Counted from the stretch's first letter, positions 42,793-55,153 are shown. The stretch is 64,000 nt of DNA from Monoplex corrugatus (GCA_030674185.1 JAPXFY010000030.1:37803036-37867035); one strand, 5' to 3'. The notes: a model not told the origin generated them from the sequence alone. Numbers and translations are program-made.

Positions 42793-44309
42793 TGTAACAA
42801 AGTATCAACATCTTGATATTGCCTTTTCTGAGTGTGCACCCGCTAATCTTCGTGCCCAAGGCAAATTTCTCTGATGAAACTGATTTGCTACAGACCCTGG
42901 TTTAGGCAAGTTGATCACTCCAAAGAAGAACTGGGGAAAACGAATCTCAGGCAAGCCAGTGTTCTGAAACACGCTTTTTGTGGACAACTTGCACGCACTC
43001 ACAACTCACCGTACACAGTATAGCTTAGTCTTTGAGAAAACATATTTTGCCTGTCGGTTTCGTCTATTCAAATCTGTCAGTCTCTTGACATGTCTGTTGT
43101 AAGTCCCAATTCACCAAAGTAAGAAAATCTCCTGTTTCATTTCAGTGAACTAGAATAATTGCCTGAATAAATGAGTAAACATACACGCTTAATATAGTGT
43201 GCTGAATCCTTTAAAGAAGGTTGCCTCATGAAACGTTGGCTCGCGTTTAAATGAAAATTGATGACAATTGTTCCATTTATATATCTCAACAACTTTGGTA
43301 CTTAACCTGGAAAGTTATGATGACTGTATTGGTGTTAAGTGATTTTTATGAGGGACGCGTCGAACCTGGGATGTATCGAACCTGGGACGTATCGAACCTG
43401 GCATGCGTCGAACCTGGGACATATCGAGATGTTTTCATTTTGATGTACAGATCCACGTCCTGCTACATAGCCATATAAGACCTCTTGTCTGCCCCAACAG
43501 TTAGTGTGTGTAAACCAACTTATTCAGACTTGTGAATACCACCTCAGATATGATCAGGTCTGCAAGAGGGTCATGTTTTCTGCCATACTCCATGTACAAG
43601 TACAGTACCCTACAGGCTGCAAGCCATGCTGTGTTTGATTTTCTAAGAGACTCATCCATGAATTTTAATCTGATTTTTCACACAGTGCCCTTTCTGTAAC
43701 GAATACAATAACAACACATCATTCTCGTATAGAGTTGTTCTTACTTTGATTCAGATTTCGTTATTCTCCAAGTTTGTGTGGATTCACTGCACAGGACTCA
43801 TTGATAAGACACAGTGTGTAATACACACAGAAGGATGGGTACCTCTTACACACACATACACGCACATCCACACCACATACACACCACATCCACACCACAT
43901 ACACACGCATACACACACAGAAGATAGAAATACTCATGCACATACAATTATCAATACTTATTAACACAGTCTAACCATGCATACACACAAAACTATTTAT
44001 CCTGGCCCAATTTAAATCATGGTCGCAGTTTAGCTATAACTTTCCCCATTGTTTCCACTGTTGCACGCCGTGCACAGGCCTGTTCACATCCTTACTTGTT
44101 TTCCTCCCTCCTTCCACGTGCTGGATTCTGTTTCAACCTCGTATAAGCCACGTGTACATGTGTGCAGGTGTGGATTCCTGTGCATGTTTGTACGAAATCT
44201 TCATAGAGTTTCTCGTAAGTTAGCTAGTTTATGTTTCGTGTGTTTCGTAAGAAGCGTGTGGTGTTACTCAAATATCTGCGTGGAGTTGTAAACACTTGAT
44301 CACAGTTTG
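42793..44309. other. Spacer; includes short TCGAACCTGGGA array
   Basis: At 43358-43430 there are five units of 16-17 bp, GGGATGTATCGAACCTGGGA type, also found at 51625-51715. CA-rich stretch at 43850-43920. No gene recognised. Confidence 0.65.
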
Positions 44310-44317
44310 TTGGTTAT

Positions 44318-44650
44318 ATCACAGGGTCCCCTCAGACCATATTGTTAGACAGGTAAGTAAGGTTTGCGTAATGAAGATCACGCCATCCATGATTGGACTG
44401 GTTACTCAACATTTTCCACTGACCTAATCCCCCTCAGACCATATCGTTACACGGGTACGTAAGGTTTGCGTAATGAAGATCACGCCATCCACGATTTAAC
44501 TGGTTACTCGGCGTTTTCCACCGACCTCTAAAGGAGGGGGGGAAGAATATTCAAGCCCTATCTTACACGGGTACGTAAGGTTTGCGTAATGAAGAGCACG
44601 CCATTTATGATTTAACTGACTACTCAACATTTTCCACCGAGCAGGATCTA
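44318..44650 (+). repeat. Three ~110 bp direct repeats upstream of a TATA-like site
   Basis: Copies begin near 44330, 44432 and 44560, each with GTACGTAAGGTTTGCGTAAT, GAAGATCACGCCATCCA and ACTCAACATTTTCCACCGA. They share about 85-90% by eye. TTGCGTAATGA and TTACGCAAAC resemble bZIP-type sites, though this is only suggestive. Confidence 0.75.
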
Positions 44651-44834
44651 ACGCTCATATTGGTCTTATCCAACTATAGAGGGTAGGTTATCTAGTACAC
44701 AAAAGGTTTCAGCAAAAACCAACGTCCAAGCGAAAAGTCCAGGGCCGCCATGTGCCAAAGATTGCTTGGTTATTCAAATTTCGATGTCCAATGAAAGACA
44801 GATGGGAAGGTTTTGTGGCAGAAACAACAGAAAC

Positions 44835-44935
44835 GCACTGTATAAAAGCCAGAAAGTCAATCACTATAGAAATTCACCCATTCGATTACCACCCAGCCAG
44901 AGACCTTCCAACCTATCTTAGAGGTATGTAATCCC
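44835..44935 (+). promoter_or_regulatory. Candidate TATA promoter and short first exon
   Basis: TGTATAAAAGCC at about 44839-44850 is a strong TATA-box match. About 30-35 nt downstream would be a start site near 44873. The sequence then runs to CTTAGAG|GTATGT, a good donor at 44933. No ATG-initiated frame spans this exon, so it would be non-coding or nearly so. The gene it might serve is unknown; the receptor coding exon lies 10 kb downstream on the same strand. It could equally be an LTR or a chance match. Confidence 0.3.
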
Positions 44936-47262
44936 ACGTCTCATTTTATACTTTAGTTAGGGTAGGGATAGAAGTAGGTAGTATGTTTGATTTTCCACAA
45001 AGCAAAGAATAGAGTAGGACATAAGAAAGTGTTCAGCATTCTAGTGATATGCAAGTTCTGATGATTCGTAGTGCATCATAGGATTTTAGGAATATTAGGA
45101 CCCAGGACAGTAGGAATGGTGAATCACGTTTATGCTGAAGTTGACTGCTTAAATAAATACGTCGTAGTTATTAATCTATATGTGGACTGCTCATGAGAAT
45201 CATGTCTAGTGTGGTTAGTGCATTTCTTCTCGTCACTCCCCTTCCTTGTTGTGTGTGTGGCTTCTAAGTAGAGAAACAATTCTTCCTATACATCCCCAAT
45301 TCATCTACCTGTTACATATGACTCCACCCAACCCTCCTTCTTGCTATACACACAAACCCCTCTTGTTATAGTTATATCGTGATGGATATCCAGATACGAG
45401 TGGAGACATATCGGAACTTTGCTGGCAAATGACAGCAAGTGGTTTATGTTAGTTAATGTAACTAGGAATCCAGTGTCGTAGATGGACTCGCTGCCCTAGG
45501 GTGTTGAAGAGAAGTCGTTTTGGTAAGGCATAGGCCCTGTTTTTCCTTTATCGTAAAACATGTTCGCCTTGAAACAAACTGTGCTATTGTGGCACTTAAT
45601 ATTGCGTTCGCTGCAAGTGTGTATATTTTCGTGCAGAAATGTGCACAATAATTGCAAGCAGCTATATAAATTATGTTGGCATTCACGAGTAATTGGTAAT
45701 CAGGACGTTTAACATGTTGGGAAAGGGAACTGGTGCTCTTGGTTAAGCACCAAATTTTTGCAATGGCTTTGAGGGTTCATGTAATTAGATTCATGTGTGG
45801 AAGTGCGTACACTGTCAGTAACACGGATGGTTCATGTTTTCGGAAAACGAACTTGTAATGTGATGTAACCACCAATGTTTGCGTTCGCTTCGAGGGCATA
45901 TATTATTTAATTAAAGTGCAGGAATGCGTTGGGTTTTTGAGGTTAAGGTGACTGAGATTGTGCAATGTGTGCACACGTACCATAATGCTATGTACCTAGT
46001 CGACATGAATTCAAGTTACATTTTAGACAAAAATATAGTGGTGACGTTGTTTCATTAGAACAATTTTCTGTGAATGAGCAAGTATATTGTAGTGCTTCAT
46101 AATTATGTGCTGATATTAACTTATGAAGAAAATGTCAGTCAAATAGAGTGTAGGAAACATTTTTGTTTTAATATGAAATAGTTCTGGTGGCGAGAAAGTG
46201 GTTTGTATTGGTAGATGATATTTTTGTTTCATTGAACCAGTGCCTGTTTAAATTCTTGAGCTCTGACTGGAGTATGCTGATGTTGGATTAATGAAAATGG
46301 ACTATCAGGAAGACGAGATGAGATTTGTCTTGAAGGTGACATGCATCATTGGTTCATTGGTAAAGGAAAATGTAGCTTAGCAATCAAACATGCTATAATT
46401 CCAGTTTCCATGGCTTCACTCTGGTTTTTGGCAGAGTGTGAAACATTTTCAGGAATCTGGATCTGCATATTTTCTTAATATATTTGTAATCTTCCTGGTC
46501 AGGGCTTCTCCAGCACGAGGGAATCCAGCCTACACCAGCCAGCTCTGTGTCATTTTCAGGAGGAGTACGGCACCACATCCCTGATCACAACGTGCACACA
46601 GGGTGGATGTGCCAGTTTAGGCTGGTGAATATCTTCTGACAGTTCATGGAAGAGATGGTCAGCAGGTGGTTGTCAATCAGGAGGCTGTTATCAGTGCCAA
46701 AGACCTTCTGAACAACTCTTAGTGTCATTTTGGGGAAAAAAAAGATTGTGGCTGTGTGAAAAGACAATTACACAGCCATGATCCTGCCACCCATTGACAT
46801 CTACATGTGATGCGAACAGTTAAGAACATCAATATTTTTGGTGATTCAAGGAGCATCAGTATCCATCTGTCTGATAAGGTTCATCCTGGAAGGTGAAGTT
46901 TGAACATCACCTGTGTTTAGCTATTGATAACGTAGATATGTAGATATATGTGAATGTATGTATATGCAGGAAAAGGGGATACACATGTGAAATAGTGTAC
47001 TTGGGGCATCTGTTACAGGTCCCTCCTGAGGGGAATACATAGATAACGCGCTAGTTGTGCTATTATATGGTGCGCATTATTGTGTACAATTCTAGCGTGT
47101 GTATTTGTGTATTCTTATTTTGGGGAGGTGGTTTATTTTGCTGTTTGCGCTTAGGATTGTGGTATAAATAAAGAATGTGTGAATTTGTTTACCCGTCTTC
47201 ACGAGGCTCAATATGTTGTGAGTTGTGTCCGTGGGGAAGGAGGGTGGTCAGTTTTTTATTTT

Positions 47263-47306
<44 letters not shown>

Positions 47307-47464
47307 TATATATTCGTCTATTTGCTGTTCAGGCCTTAGTATGCTTCTGACAACCACAAACATGTAGGCCTTACATATAAGAAAGACTACACAATGCTAC
47401 ATAATCAGTACCTGGATATGGGAGTACACATTGGTATAGGAGTAATTATCAACATTGGAAGACT
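44936..47464. other. Spacer without recognised gene
   Basis: Complex sequence. On the minus strand, 46767-46393 shows two adjacent open pieces (MTLRVVQKVFGTDNSLLIDN; then GVGWIPSCWRSPDQEDYKYI in a shifted frame) that look like decayed coding sequence, but I do not recognise it. (CTTT)n at 47264-47308. Confidence 0.5.
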
Positions 47465-47600
47465 TTGGTGAACAGGTAAGTTTTAACTGTAAAGAGACAC
47501 GTTTAACTATGACTTGAAGTGGTAAGGCACTGGTAGATCCCTGAAATCATCTGGCGATGAGTTCCAAGCAAATGGTACCATAAAACTGAAGGCACATTCT
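47465..47600 (-). mobile_element. LINE C-terminal stub
   Basis: Read in reverse: VPFAWNSSPDDFRDLPVPYH followed by FKS-like residues, a decayed version of the GPxxWNSLPxxLR...FKxxLKxxLF ending of CR1-type polyproteins. Very short and with stops. Confidence 0.45.
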
Positions 47601-47824
47601 CCAGCTGAAACACTGATCATACTTCAATCATCGTCACAGTTTTGTCCAGATTGACAGTGTTACCAGTTGATGGTTATGATAAGGCCATGCAATGCATTTT
47701 TACCTGGTGATCTGCAGCATTATTGTTTGCATACATACATGTGTAGCTGTTTGTGTGTGGGAAAGAGGAGATGGTTTGTATATATTACGCAGGTTATGTT
47801 GTGAATAGCATGCAGTTGTTGCAT

Positions 47825-48155
47825 TAGACGTACATTATCATCATCGTTTGTCATGCCACATGGCATTGGTGATGATAGCCCTCGATACGAATCTATTTTC
47901 TTGTCGCTGCATGTATATATCCCACCTTTTGTATCCCTAACCACACAGCAAAACTAACAATTTCTCCTTGAGTCTACCTATTGCCTTTTCCCTCTAGCTT
48001 TTATGTTGTGATTAGGTGTTCAAATTTGTCTTCCTCACAAAATGTCCAGTAAATGTTGCTTGTCTTTTCGTAATCTTCATTAATGTTCTTTTTGTGTTTG
48101 CTTCTTTCAAGACTGTCTTGTTTGTTTTCTTTGATGTTCATGGAATTCTTAACAT
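47825..48155 (-). mobile_element. RTE-like LINE C-terminus, reverse, decayed
   Basis: Begins with reversed (GAT)n tail ATTATCATCATCG, TGCCACATGGCATTGGTGAT, then CTAGCTTTTATGTTGTGATT and AAGACTGTCTTGTTTGTTTT, TTCATGGAATTCTTAACAT. Matches 1826-2058 and 52320-52610 in reverse. Confidence 0.75.
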
Positions 48156-48663
48156 GAAATAACTTTTCTTTTATATATAGGCCTATTAGATATCATATAT
48201 ATATTATATTATGTGTAAGGCTAAAGGGCGTGGGCGTGAGCATGTGTGTGTGCGCGCTTGCGTTACTGTGTTTACTTGTGTGTGTTTGTGTGTGTGCACA
48301 GGTATCTTTCGGTAATTATATGTTGAAATCGCAATAACTTCTAGTCATGCATCCTTTCGCCTTCCATCTTTTTCTGTCAGTTTCCCTCCTCATCTCTTTC
48401 ACTTCTACTTGGCCTGCTATCTTCCCCCTACTTCCTCCTTCCGGTTATCCTGTCCCAAATATCAATCATTTGTTTTTGTCAGAATTTGGAATTGTCTGTC
48501 TTTTTGACTCTGCATAATGTCTGTTATGTGGTAATTTGTAGTTGAGTGATCTGTTCTTACTGGGATGGGGTGGCGGTAAAGGGGCCCAGAGACAGGTGTA
48601 CTGAGAGGGGGGGGGGGACAGTATCACTGTATGGTGAGGGGATGGATATTGTGCCTGTCTGTT

Positions 48664-49171
<508 letters not shown>

Positions 49172-49199
49172 GTATGTTGTGTTCCCCTTTTGTAATGAA

Positions 49200-51060
49200 C
49201 GTCTAGTTTTCTTTCAGGGACTTGTTTCCTCTTTAACGATGAAAGTTCTAGGTTTCCTTCAGTGAGTTTTTGTCTCCTTAGTGATGAACGATTTAGTAAT
49301 AAACGTCCTAGTTCTTTTTTAATTACTTTTGTCCTCTTTACTAATAAACCTTCTAGTTTTCCCTCAGTGACTCCTTACCTGTGTTCTCTTTAGTGATGAA
49401 CATTCTTTTCTTCCTTCAGTGACTTGTGTCTTCTTTAGTGATGAATATTCTTTTCTTCCTTTAGTGACTTGTGTCCTCTTTAGTGATGAACATTCTTTTT
49501 TTCCTTCAGTGACTTGTGTCCTCTTTAGTGATGAACATTCTTTTTTTCCTTCAGTGACTTGTGTCTTCTTTAGTGATGAACATTCTTTTTTTCCTTCAGT
49601 GACTTGTGTCCTCTTTAGTGATGAACATTCTTTTTTTCCTTCAGTGACTTGTGTGTCCTCTTTAGTGATGAACATTCTTTTTTTCCTTCAGTGACTTGTG
49701 TCTTCTTTAGTGATGAACATTCTTTTTTTCCTTCAGTGACTTGTGTCCTCTTTAGTGATGAACATTCTTTTTTTCCTTCAGTGACTTGTGTCCTCTTTAG
49801 TGATGAACATTCTTTTTTTCCTTCAGTGACTTGTGTCTTCTTTAGTGATGAACATTCTTTTCTTCCTTTAGTGACTTGTGTCCTCTTTAGTGATGAACAT
49901 TCTTTTTTTTTCCTTCAGTGACTTGTGTCCTCTTTAGTGATGAACCTTCTATTTTTCCTTCAGTGACTTGTGTCCTCTTTAGTGATGAACATTCTGTTTT
50001 TCCTTCAGTGAATTGTGTCCTCTTTAGTGATGAACCTTCTTTTCTTCCTTCAGTGACTTGTGTCCTCCTTAGTGACGAACATTCTATTTTTCCTTCTGTG
50101 TCTTGTGTCCTCTTTAGTGATGAACCTTCTATTTTTCCTTCAGTGTCTTGCGTCCTCTTTAGTGATGAGCATTCTATTTTTCCTTCAGTGTCTTGTGTCC
50201 TCTTTAGTGATGAACATTCTTTTCTTCCTTCAGTGACTTGTGTCCTCTTTAGTGATGGACCTTCTATTTTTCCTTCAGTGACTTGTGTCCTCTTTAGTGA
50301 CGAATATTCTATTTTTCCTTCAGTGACTTGTGTCCTCTTTAGTGATGAGCATTATATTTTTCTTCCGGTCACTTGTGTCCTCTTTAGTAATGAATGTCCT
50401 ACTTTTTCTTCATTGACTTCTGTTCACTTTAGGATGCACGTATTAGTTTACCTTCGGTGAGTTGTGTCCTCTTTAGTGATGAATGTCCTTGTGTTGTGTC
50501 CTCTTTAGTGATGAACGTCCTAGTTTACCTTCAGTGAGTTGTGTCCTCTTTAGTGATGAATGTCCTTGTTTACCTTCAGTGACTTGTGTCCTCGTTAGTG
50601 ATGAACGTCCTAGTTTACCTTCAGTGACTTGTGTCCTCTTTAGTGATGAATGTCCTTGTTTACCTTCAGTGACTTGTGTCCTCGTTATTGATGAACGTCC
50701 TAGTTTACCTTCAGTGACTTGTGTCCTCTTTAGTGATGAACGTCCTTGTTTACCTTCAGAGACCTGCGACCTCTTTAGTGATGAATGTCCTTGTTTACCT
50801 ACAGTGAGTTGTGTCCTCTTTAGTGATGAATGTCCTTGTTTACCTTCAGTGACTTGTGTCCTCTTTAGTGATGAACATCCTAGTTTACCTTCAGTGACTT
50901 GTGTCCTCTTTAGTGATGAATGTCCTAGTTTTTCTTCAGTGACTTCTGTCCTTTTTAACGATGAATGTCCCAATTTATATTCAGTCACTTGTGTCCTTTC
51001 TACTAATGAATGTCCTAGTTTTTCTTCATTGATTTCTATCCTCCTTGTTGATGATCATAA
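49200..51060 (+). repeat. 45 bp minisatellite with two acceptor-like sites per unit, about 37 copies
   Basis: Unit TTTCCTTCAGTGACTTGTGT followed by CCTCTTTAGTGATGAACATT and CTTTT. Each unit contains CTTTTTTTCCTTCAG and TGTCCTCTTTAG, both good 3' splice-site matches. Two subfamilies: ACATTC-TTTTT (49390-50340) and ACGTCCTAGTTTACC (50440-51000). The 45 bp period is a multiple of 3, so long ORFs (VTCVLFSDEHSFFPS) exist without being genes. Confidence 0.95.
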
Positions 51061-51094
51061 TGATATTTTTTTCATTAACTTTTGTTCTCTTTAG

Positions 51095-51251
51095 TTCCCA
51101 GAAACAACAACAAGAACAAAAATGCCAAAACCATGCTGTGAAAGGAAAAACTAGACCCATCATCGATCAAACAAAGATCGGTGCTATCTCAAACGTAGCA
51201 CTGGGCAGCGTTCAACAGAAAAAGTTCGCACTTTTTCTCAATCAGAGATAA
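51095..51251 (+). CDS. Possible terminal coding exon, unknown product
   Basis: Directly after the last 45 bp unit, TTTTGTTCTCTTTAG ends at 51094. It is followed by an open stretch of normal complexity: SQKQQQEQKCQNHAVKGKTR, PIIDQTKIGAISNVALGSVQ, QKKFALFLNQR, stop TAA 51249-51251. The segment has no repeat character and a plausible acceptor, so it could be the last exon of a gene. It has no recognised domain, no matching upstream exon was found, and it could be a LINE or pseudogene remnant. Confidence 0.25.
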
Positions 51252-51399
51252 AGCACATATGACAAAACAGAAAAGATAATCAGAGAATGATGAAGGTTTT
51301 CACAGTGTTAATTTGTCTGCTGCTGTTTGTCTATTGTGTGTCTTTAAATTTGTCATGGTGTTTGTTTCCTTTTTGTTTTGTTGTGTTTTCTTTTGCGTC

Positions 51400-51555
51400 T
51401 GTGTGTAATGTGTGTGTATGTATGTGTGTGTGTATGAGTGTGTGTGTTTGTGTGTGTGTGTGTGTGTCTGTGTGTTTGTGAGTGTGTGTGTGTGTGTGTA
51501 TGTGTGTGTGTGTGATGTGTGTGTGTGTGAGTGTGTGTGTGTGAGTGTGTGAGTG

Positions 51556-51620
<65 letters not shown>

Positions 51621-51715
51621 AACCTGAAACGTATCGAACCTGGGGCAAATTGTACATGTACCTGGGATGTATCGAACCTGGGACGCAACGAGCCTGGGAT
51701 GTATCGAATCTGGGA
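51400..51715. repeat. (TG)n microsatellite plus 17 bp TCGAACCTGGGA units
   Basis: TG with GAG interruptions to 51620, then about five units of GGGATGTATCGAACCTGGGA type (51625-51715), the same unit as 43358-43430. Confidence 0.92.
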
Positions 51716-51764
51716 TTTAGAAGAGCCACAAACATTTTATTTGTGATTTTTGGAGATACATCTG

Positions 51765-51900
51765 AAACAGATGTGTTTTTGAGGTGCTTTTTGAAGGTAA
51801 ACAGACAACTGCTTTGTCTTAAAGATACTCAGAGTGAATTCTATGTTGTTGGTCCTAAAGCAGAGAAAGATTTATTTCTGCACGTTGTTAATGACGCATG
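51765..51900 (-). mobile_element. LINE C-terminal stub
   Basis: The forward sequence GAGGTGCTTTTTGAAGGTAA...GGTCCTAAAGCAGAGAAAGA parallels AGGTGCCGTTTGAAGGTTGA...GGGCCAAAGACAGAGAAAGA at 33018-33110, which is the reverse of a CR1-type C-terminus. Decayed. Confidence 0.5.
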
Positions 51901-51984
51901 AAAAGAAACCTAAATCAAATAAATTGCAACTACTAATGTTAGAAATAGAAAGCAAAGGTAAGGGGTTGAACTAAACAGCAGGAA

Positions 51985-52625
51985 AACTGAAGTCATGGTG
52001 ATCAATAAAAACATGAAATCCCCTCATGCAAAATAACAGAAAACGGCACAACCTTGAGACAGGTTGATAAGTTTAAATACCTGGGAACGATCATTTCACC
52101 AGACGGCAGATGCACATCAGAAATAGCCAGCAGAATCGCCCAAGCCAAAACAGCATTCAAGAAGATGAAAAACATTCTTACCAACAAATGCCTATCAATT
52201 AACATCAGGAAGTTCTTGAATGCTATATAGAACCAATTTTGGTATACGGTTGTGTGGCGTGGACAGTCAACAAGCAAAGCCAGAACAAGATTGAGACAGC
52301 CGAGATGTGGTTTCTCAGAAGAATGTTGAGAGTTCCATGGAAAGAAAACAAACAAGACAGTCTTGATGGAGGCAGACGCAAGAAGATCATTGATAAGGAA
52401 GATTAGGAAAAGACAGGCAACATTTCTAGGCCATTTTATGAGGAAAGGGGAATTGGAGCACCTGGTCACAACAGGAAAAAGAAAGAGAGTACCAGGTAGA
52501 CCCAAGGAGAAGATATTAGACGGACTTGCAGAATGGCTGAAGTCAAAGAGGGTGGAAGAGGGATAGAAACAGATGGAAGACTATTATTGCCAACGCCATG
52601 TGGCAAGGCACCTGATGATGATGAT
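51985..52625 (+). mobile_element. RTE-like LINE, RT thumb to C-terminus
   Basis: Reads KTEVMVINKN then, after frame change, TLRQVDKFKYLGTIISPDGR, CTSEIASRIAQAKTAFKKMK and NILTNKCLSINIRKF. After a stop comes the connection segment with GTCAACAAGCAAAGCCAGAA, and finally RKRQATFLGHFMRKGELEHL and VTTGKRKRVPGRPKEKILDG. It ends with (GAT)n at 52614-52626. YLGTIIS is the usual thumb motif after the RT palm. Frameshifts make it inactive. Confidence 0.88.
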
Positions 52626-53800
52626 GAATGTTAGAAGAATGCTTCAAAAAGGAACATTAGAAAATGACCAGAGAGAAATGGAAAGACTTAACATCAATAT
52701 TTTAGGACAAGGGGAGATGAAATGGAAGGGAGCAGGAATGATAACACCAGGCAAGCATTAAACTATAGAAGCATACGTCACCTAGAAAGATCGGTTGAAT
52801 TGAGAGAGGATTTATATTTATGTTTTGTTGATTATATTAAGGCTTTTGATTGGGTATGACACGAAGAATTGATCAACCAGCTAGAAAGACTCAATATTGA
52901 TGAAAAGGATCTAAGAAGAATAAGGAATATGTATTTGGAACAAACAGCAGCAAGGAGAGTAGAAAATGATATAAGCTCTTTCCAATCTATCGAAAAGGAA
53001 TCAGGCAGGGATGTATTCCGTCGCCAGATTTGTTTTCACTTAAAAGCAAAACGATCGTAAGAAACATCGAAGAATGTCCTGGGATAAAGGTTGGAGGAAA
53101 ATGATAAACACTCTTCATTATACAGATGACACCGTTTTAATTGCAGAAAGTGAAAAAGACCTACAAAATCATGATAATCAGAAAAAAACACAAGAAATCT
53201 CCTCATGCAAAATAACAGCAAATGGCACAATATTGAGACACGTTGTAAAGTTTAACTCCTGGGGAACAGACATCTCAGCAGATGCACATTAGAAATAGCC
53301 ATCAAAATCAGCCAAGGTAAAACAACATTAAAAAAAATGAAAAGTGTTCTTACCAACAGATGTCTATCAATTATCATCAGGAAGAGAGTTCTGCAGTTTA
53401 TATAGAACTGATGCTGTTGTACGAGTGTGAAGCGCCGACAATCATCACGCAAAGTCAGAACAAAATTAAGGCAGCTGAAATATGGTTTCTAAGAAGAATG
53501 TTAAGAGTTCCATGGACGGCAAAGAAAACAATTGAGACAGTCTTGGAAGAGGCAAACACAAAAAGAACATTAATGAAGAAGACTAGAAAAAAAGACAACA
53601 TTTATAGGGCATTTTATGAGGCAAGAAAAATTAAAGGACCTAGCAACAACAGGAAAGCCAAAGAGAAAATGACCACCAGGGAGACCCAGGGAGAAAATAC
53701 TGCATGGACTTGCACAGTGGATGAAGACAGAGTAACAAAAGATAGATTCGTTTGGAGGGCTGTGATTGCCGACGCCCTGCGGCAAGGCACATGACGATGA
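52626..53800 (+). mobile_element. RTE-like LINE, longer internally deleted copy
   Basis: Starts directly at the (GAT)n tail of the preceding copy. An endonuclease stub (NINILGQGEMKWKGAGMITP) is joined to the RT: LYLCFVDYIKAFDWV (motif A), LINQLERLNIDEKDLRRIRN, then RKMINTLHYTDDTVLIAESE, where the YADD box is YTDD. The thumb, WFLRRMLRVPWTAKKTIETV and the C-terminus follow to a (GAT)n-like tail at 53795. The endonuclease-to-RT region is deleted and several stops are present. The tandem arrangement of two copies suggests insertion into an existing tail. Confidence 0.9.
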
Positions 53801-54072
53801 TGATGATAACCAAAATTTTAGAGCACATCCAGAGATAAATGGTTTCAGTGAAATAGTTTATATCTTGTGAATAATGTTGACATTGCTGATATGTTGTGGA
53901 TTGTAAACAGGAAGTAAGGAATGCACATTGATGATGAATGATTGGACCAAGATAGCTGTTGCATCAAAGTATTTTTGAATTATTGTTTATGTTAACATCG
54001 ACTTGAATATGCTTATGTAACTATCATTTCATACTTTGTAGATGTTTGGATTGAGATATATGAATGGGCTGT

Positions 54073-54105
<33 letters not shown>

Positions 54106-54211
54106 ATTCTTGTAAAAGAGGATTCAACTGTTTGTATTGTGTAGAGTTCAGGAAAAAATAGTTGTATGTTTTTATAGAAGTTTCTGTTCCCTAATGACTA
54201 CAGCAGTGACA
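53801..54211. other. Spacer
   Basis: AT-rich, includes (TGTC)n at 54075-54106. No gene recognised. Confidence 0.6.
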
Positions 54212-54612
54212 ACCAGTCACCGTGGTGTAGTGGTTAGTGCAACGGACTACCGACTTGAAAGTTGTGGGTTCGAATCCCCATCAGTCCTTTCAAAAATCAT
54301 TGTGGGATTTTTCAGCTCTAACCAGCTCCTACCGAGAGTTGGGCATGTTATGGGCTCATTGGGAAGACTGGGACCACACAGTTGTCTCATCCACTTCAGG
54401 GATGCGTCTTTGAGGGTGTTGATCAAATCTTTTGACCAGCACCACATGTGTCTGTATCTTTCAGTCCTGGTTGACAACAGGATTTTGTTATGATAGTAAG
54501 CGTAGAGTACAGTCCTGTCCCGCAGTCTCAATCCTTGATGGAACTCCATAACATCATGATTATCCTCCTCATCGGCATCATCATCATCATATTGTAAACA
54601 CTGTGCCAGACC
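54212..54612 (+). mobile_element. tRNA-derived SINE
   Basis: The head reads CACCGTGGTGTAGTGGTTAG (A box) and about 35 nt later GTGGGTTCGAATCCCCATCA (B box GGTTCGAATCC), the spacing of a tRNA. The anticodon arm CGAC-TTGAAA-GTTG is irregular, so a functional tRNA is unlikely. The body continues with TCAGTCCTGGTTGACAACAG, then CAATCCTTGATGGAACTCCA and a (CATCAT)-type run. The CAATCC...GGAACTCCAT part is shared with the reverse unit at 4695-4858. Confidence 0.7.
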
Positions 54613-54689
54613 TGTGGCATTAAGGTGGCATAGAAAATAGGGGGGGGGGATGGTGAACACAAAGGTGACCTCCCTGAGTGCGATGATCC

Positions 54690-54934
54690 TAAAGAGAAGT
54701 ACTAGTAGTAGTAGTAGCAGCAGCAGCAGCAGTGGTAGCAGTAGTAGTGGAAGTAGTAGTGGTAGTAGTAGTGGTAGTTCATGGTGAAAGCAGCATCAGC
54801 AGGAGCGGTAGTAGTAGTAGAAGTAGTAGTGGTATTAGTAGTAATGGTAGTAGTAGTGGTAGTAATAGTGGTGGTGGTGGAAGCAGCAGCAGTGGTGTCA
54901 TCATCATCATCATCATCATCACCACCACCATCAC

Positions 54935-54970
<36 letters not shown>

Positions 54971-55153
54971 TATCATCATCATCATCATCGTCATCATCAC
55001 CATCATCATCATCATCATCATCATCAAATTCATTACCATCATGATTGTTATTACTTAGAATGTTATCATCATTGGTATAATCAATATAATGAATTTTATC
55101 ATCGGTATTTTTATATAATTAGTGTTATTGATATCATTACCATCATTGTTTTC

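Noticed and set aside
46393..46767. Two adjacent minus-strand open pieces that look like decayed coding sequence
   Set aside because: No recognised domain and a frame change between them. Too little evidence to annotate a gene; mentioned only in the spacer entry.
49364..50988. ORFs with VTCVLFSDEHSFFPS or SSLKRTQVTEGK repeats as possible repeat proteins
   Set aside because: The 45 bp period is a multiple of 3 and gives ORFs on both strands. Units carry indels that shift frames between subarrays, as expected for non-coding DNA.
54218..54290. Functional tRNA-Ser (TGA anticodon)
   Set aside because: Good A and B boxes, but the anticodon stem-loop is irregular (a 6 nt loop in the best pairing). 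It continues into a SINE body, so it is a SINE head.
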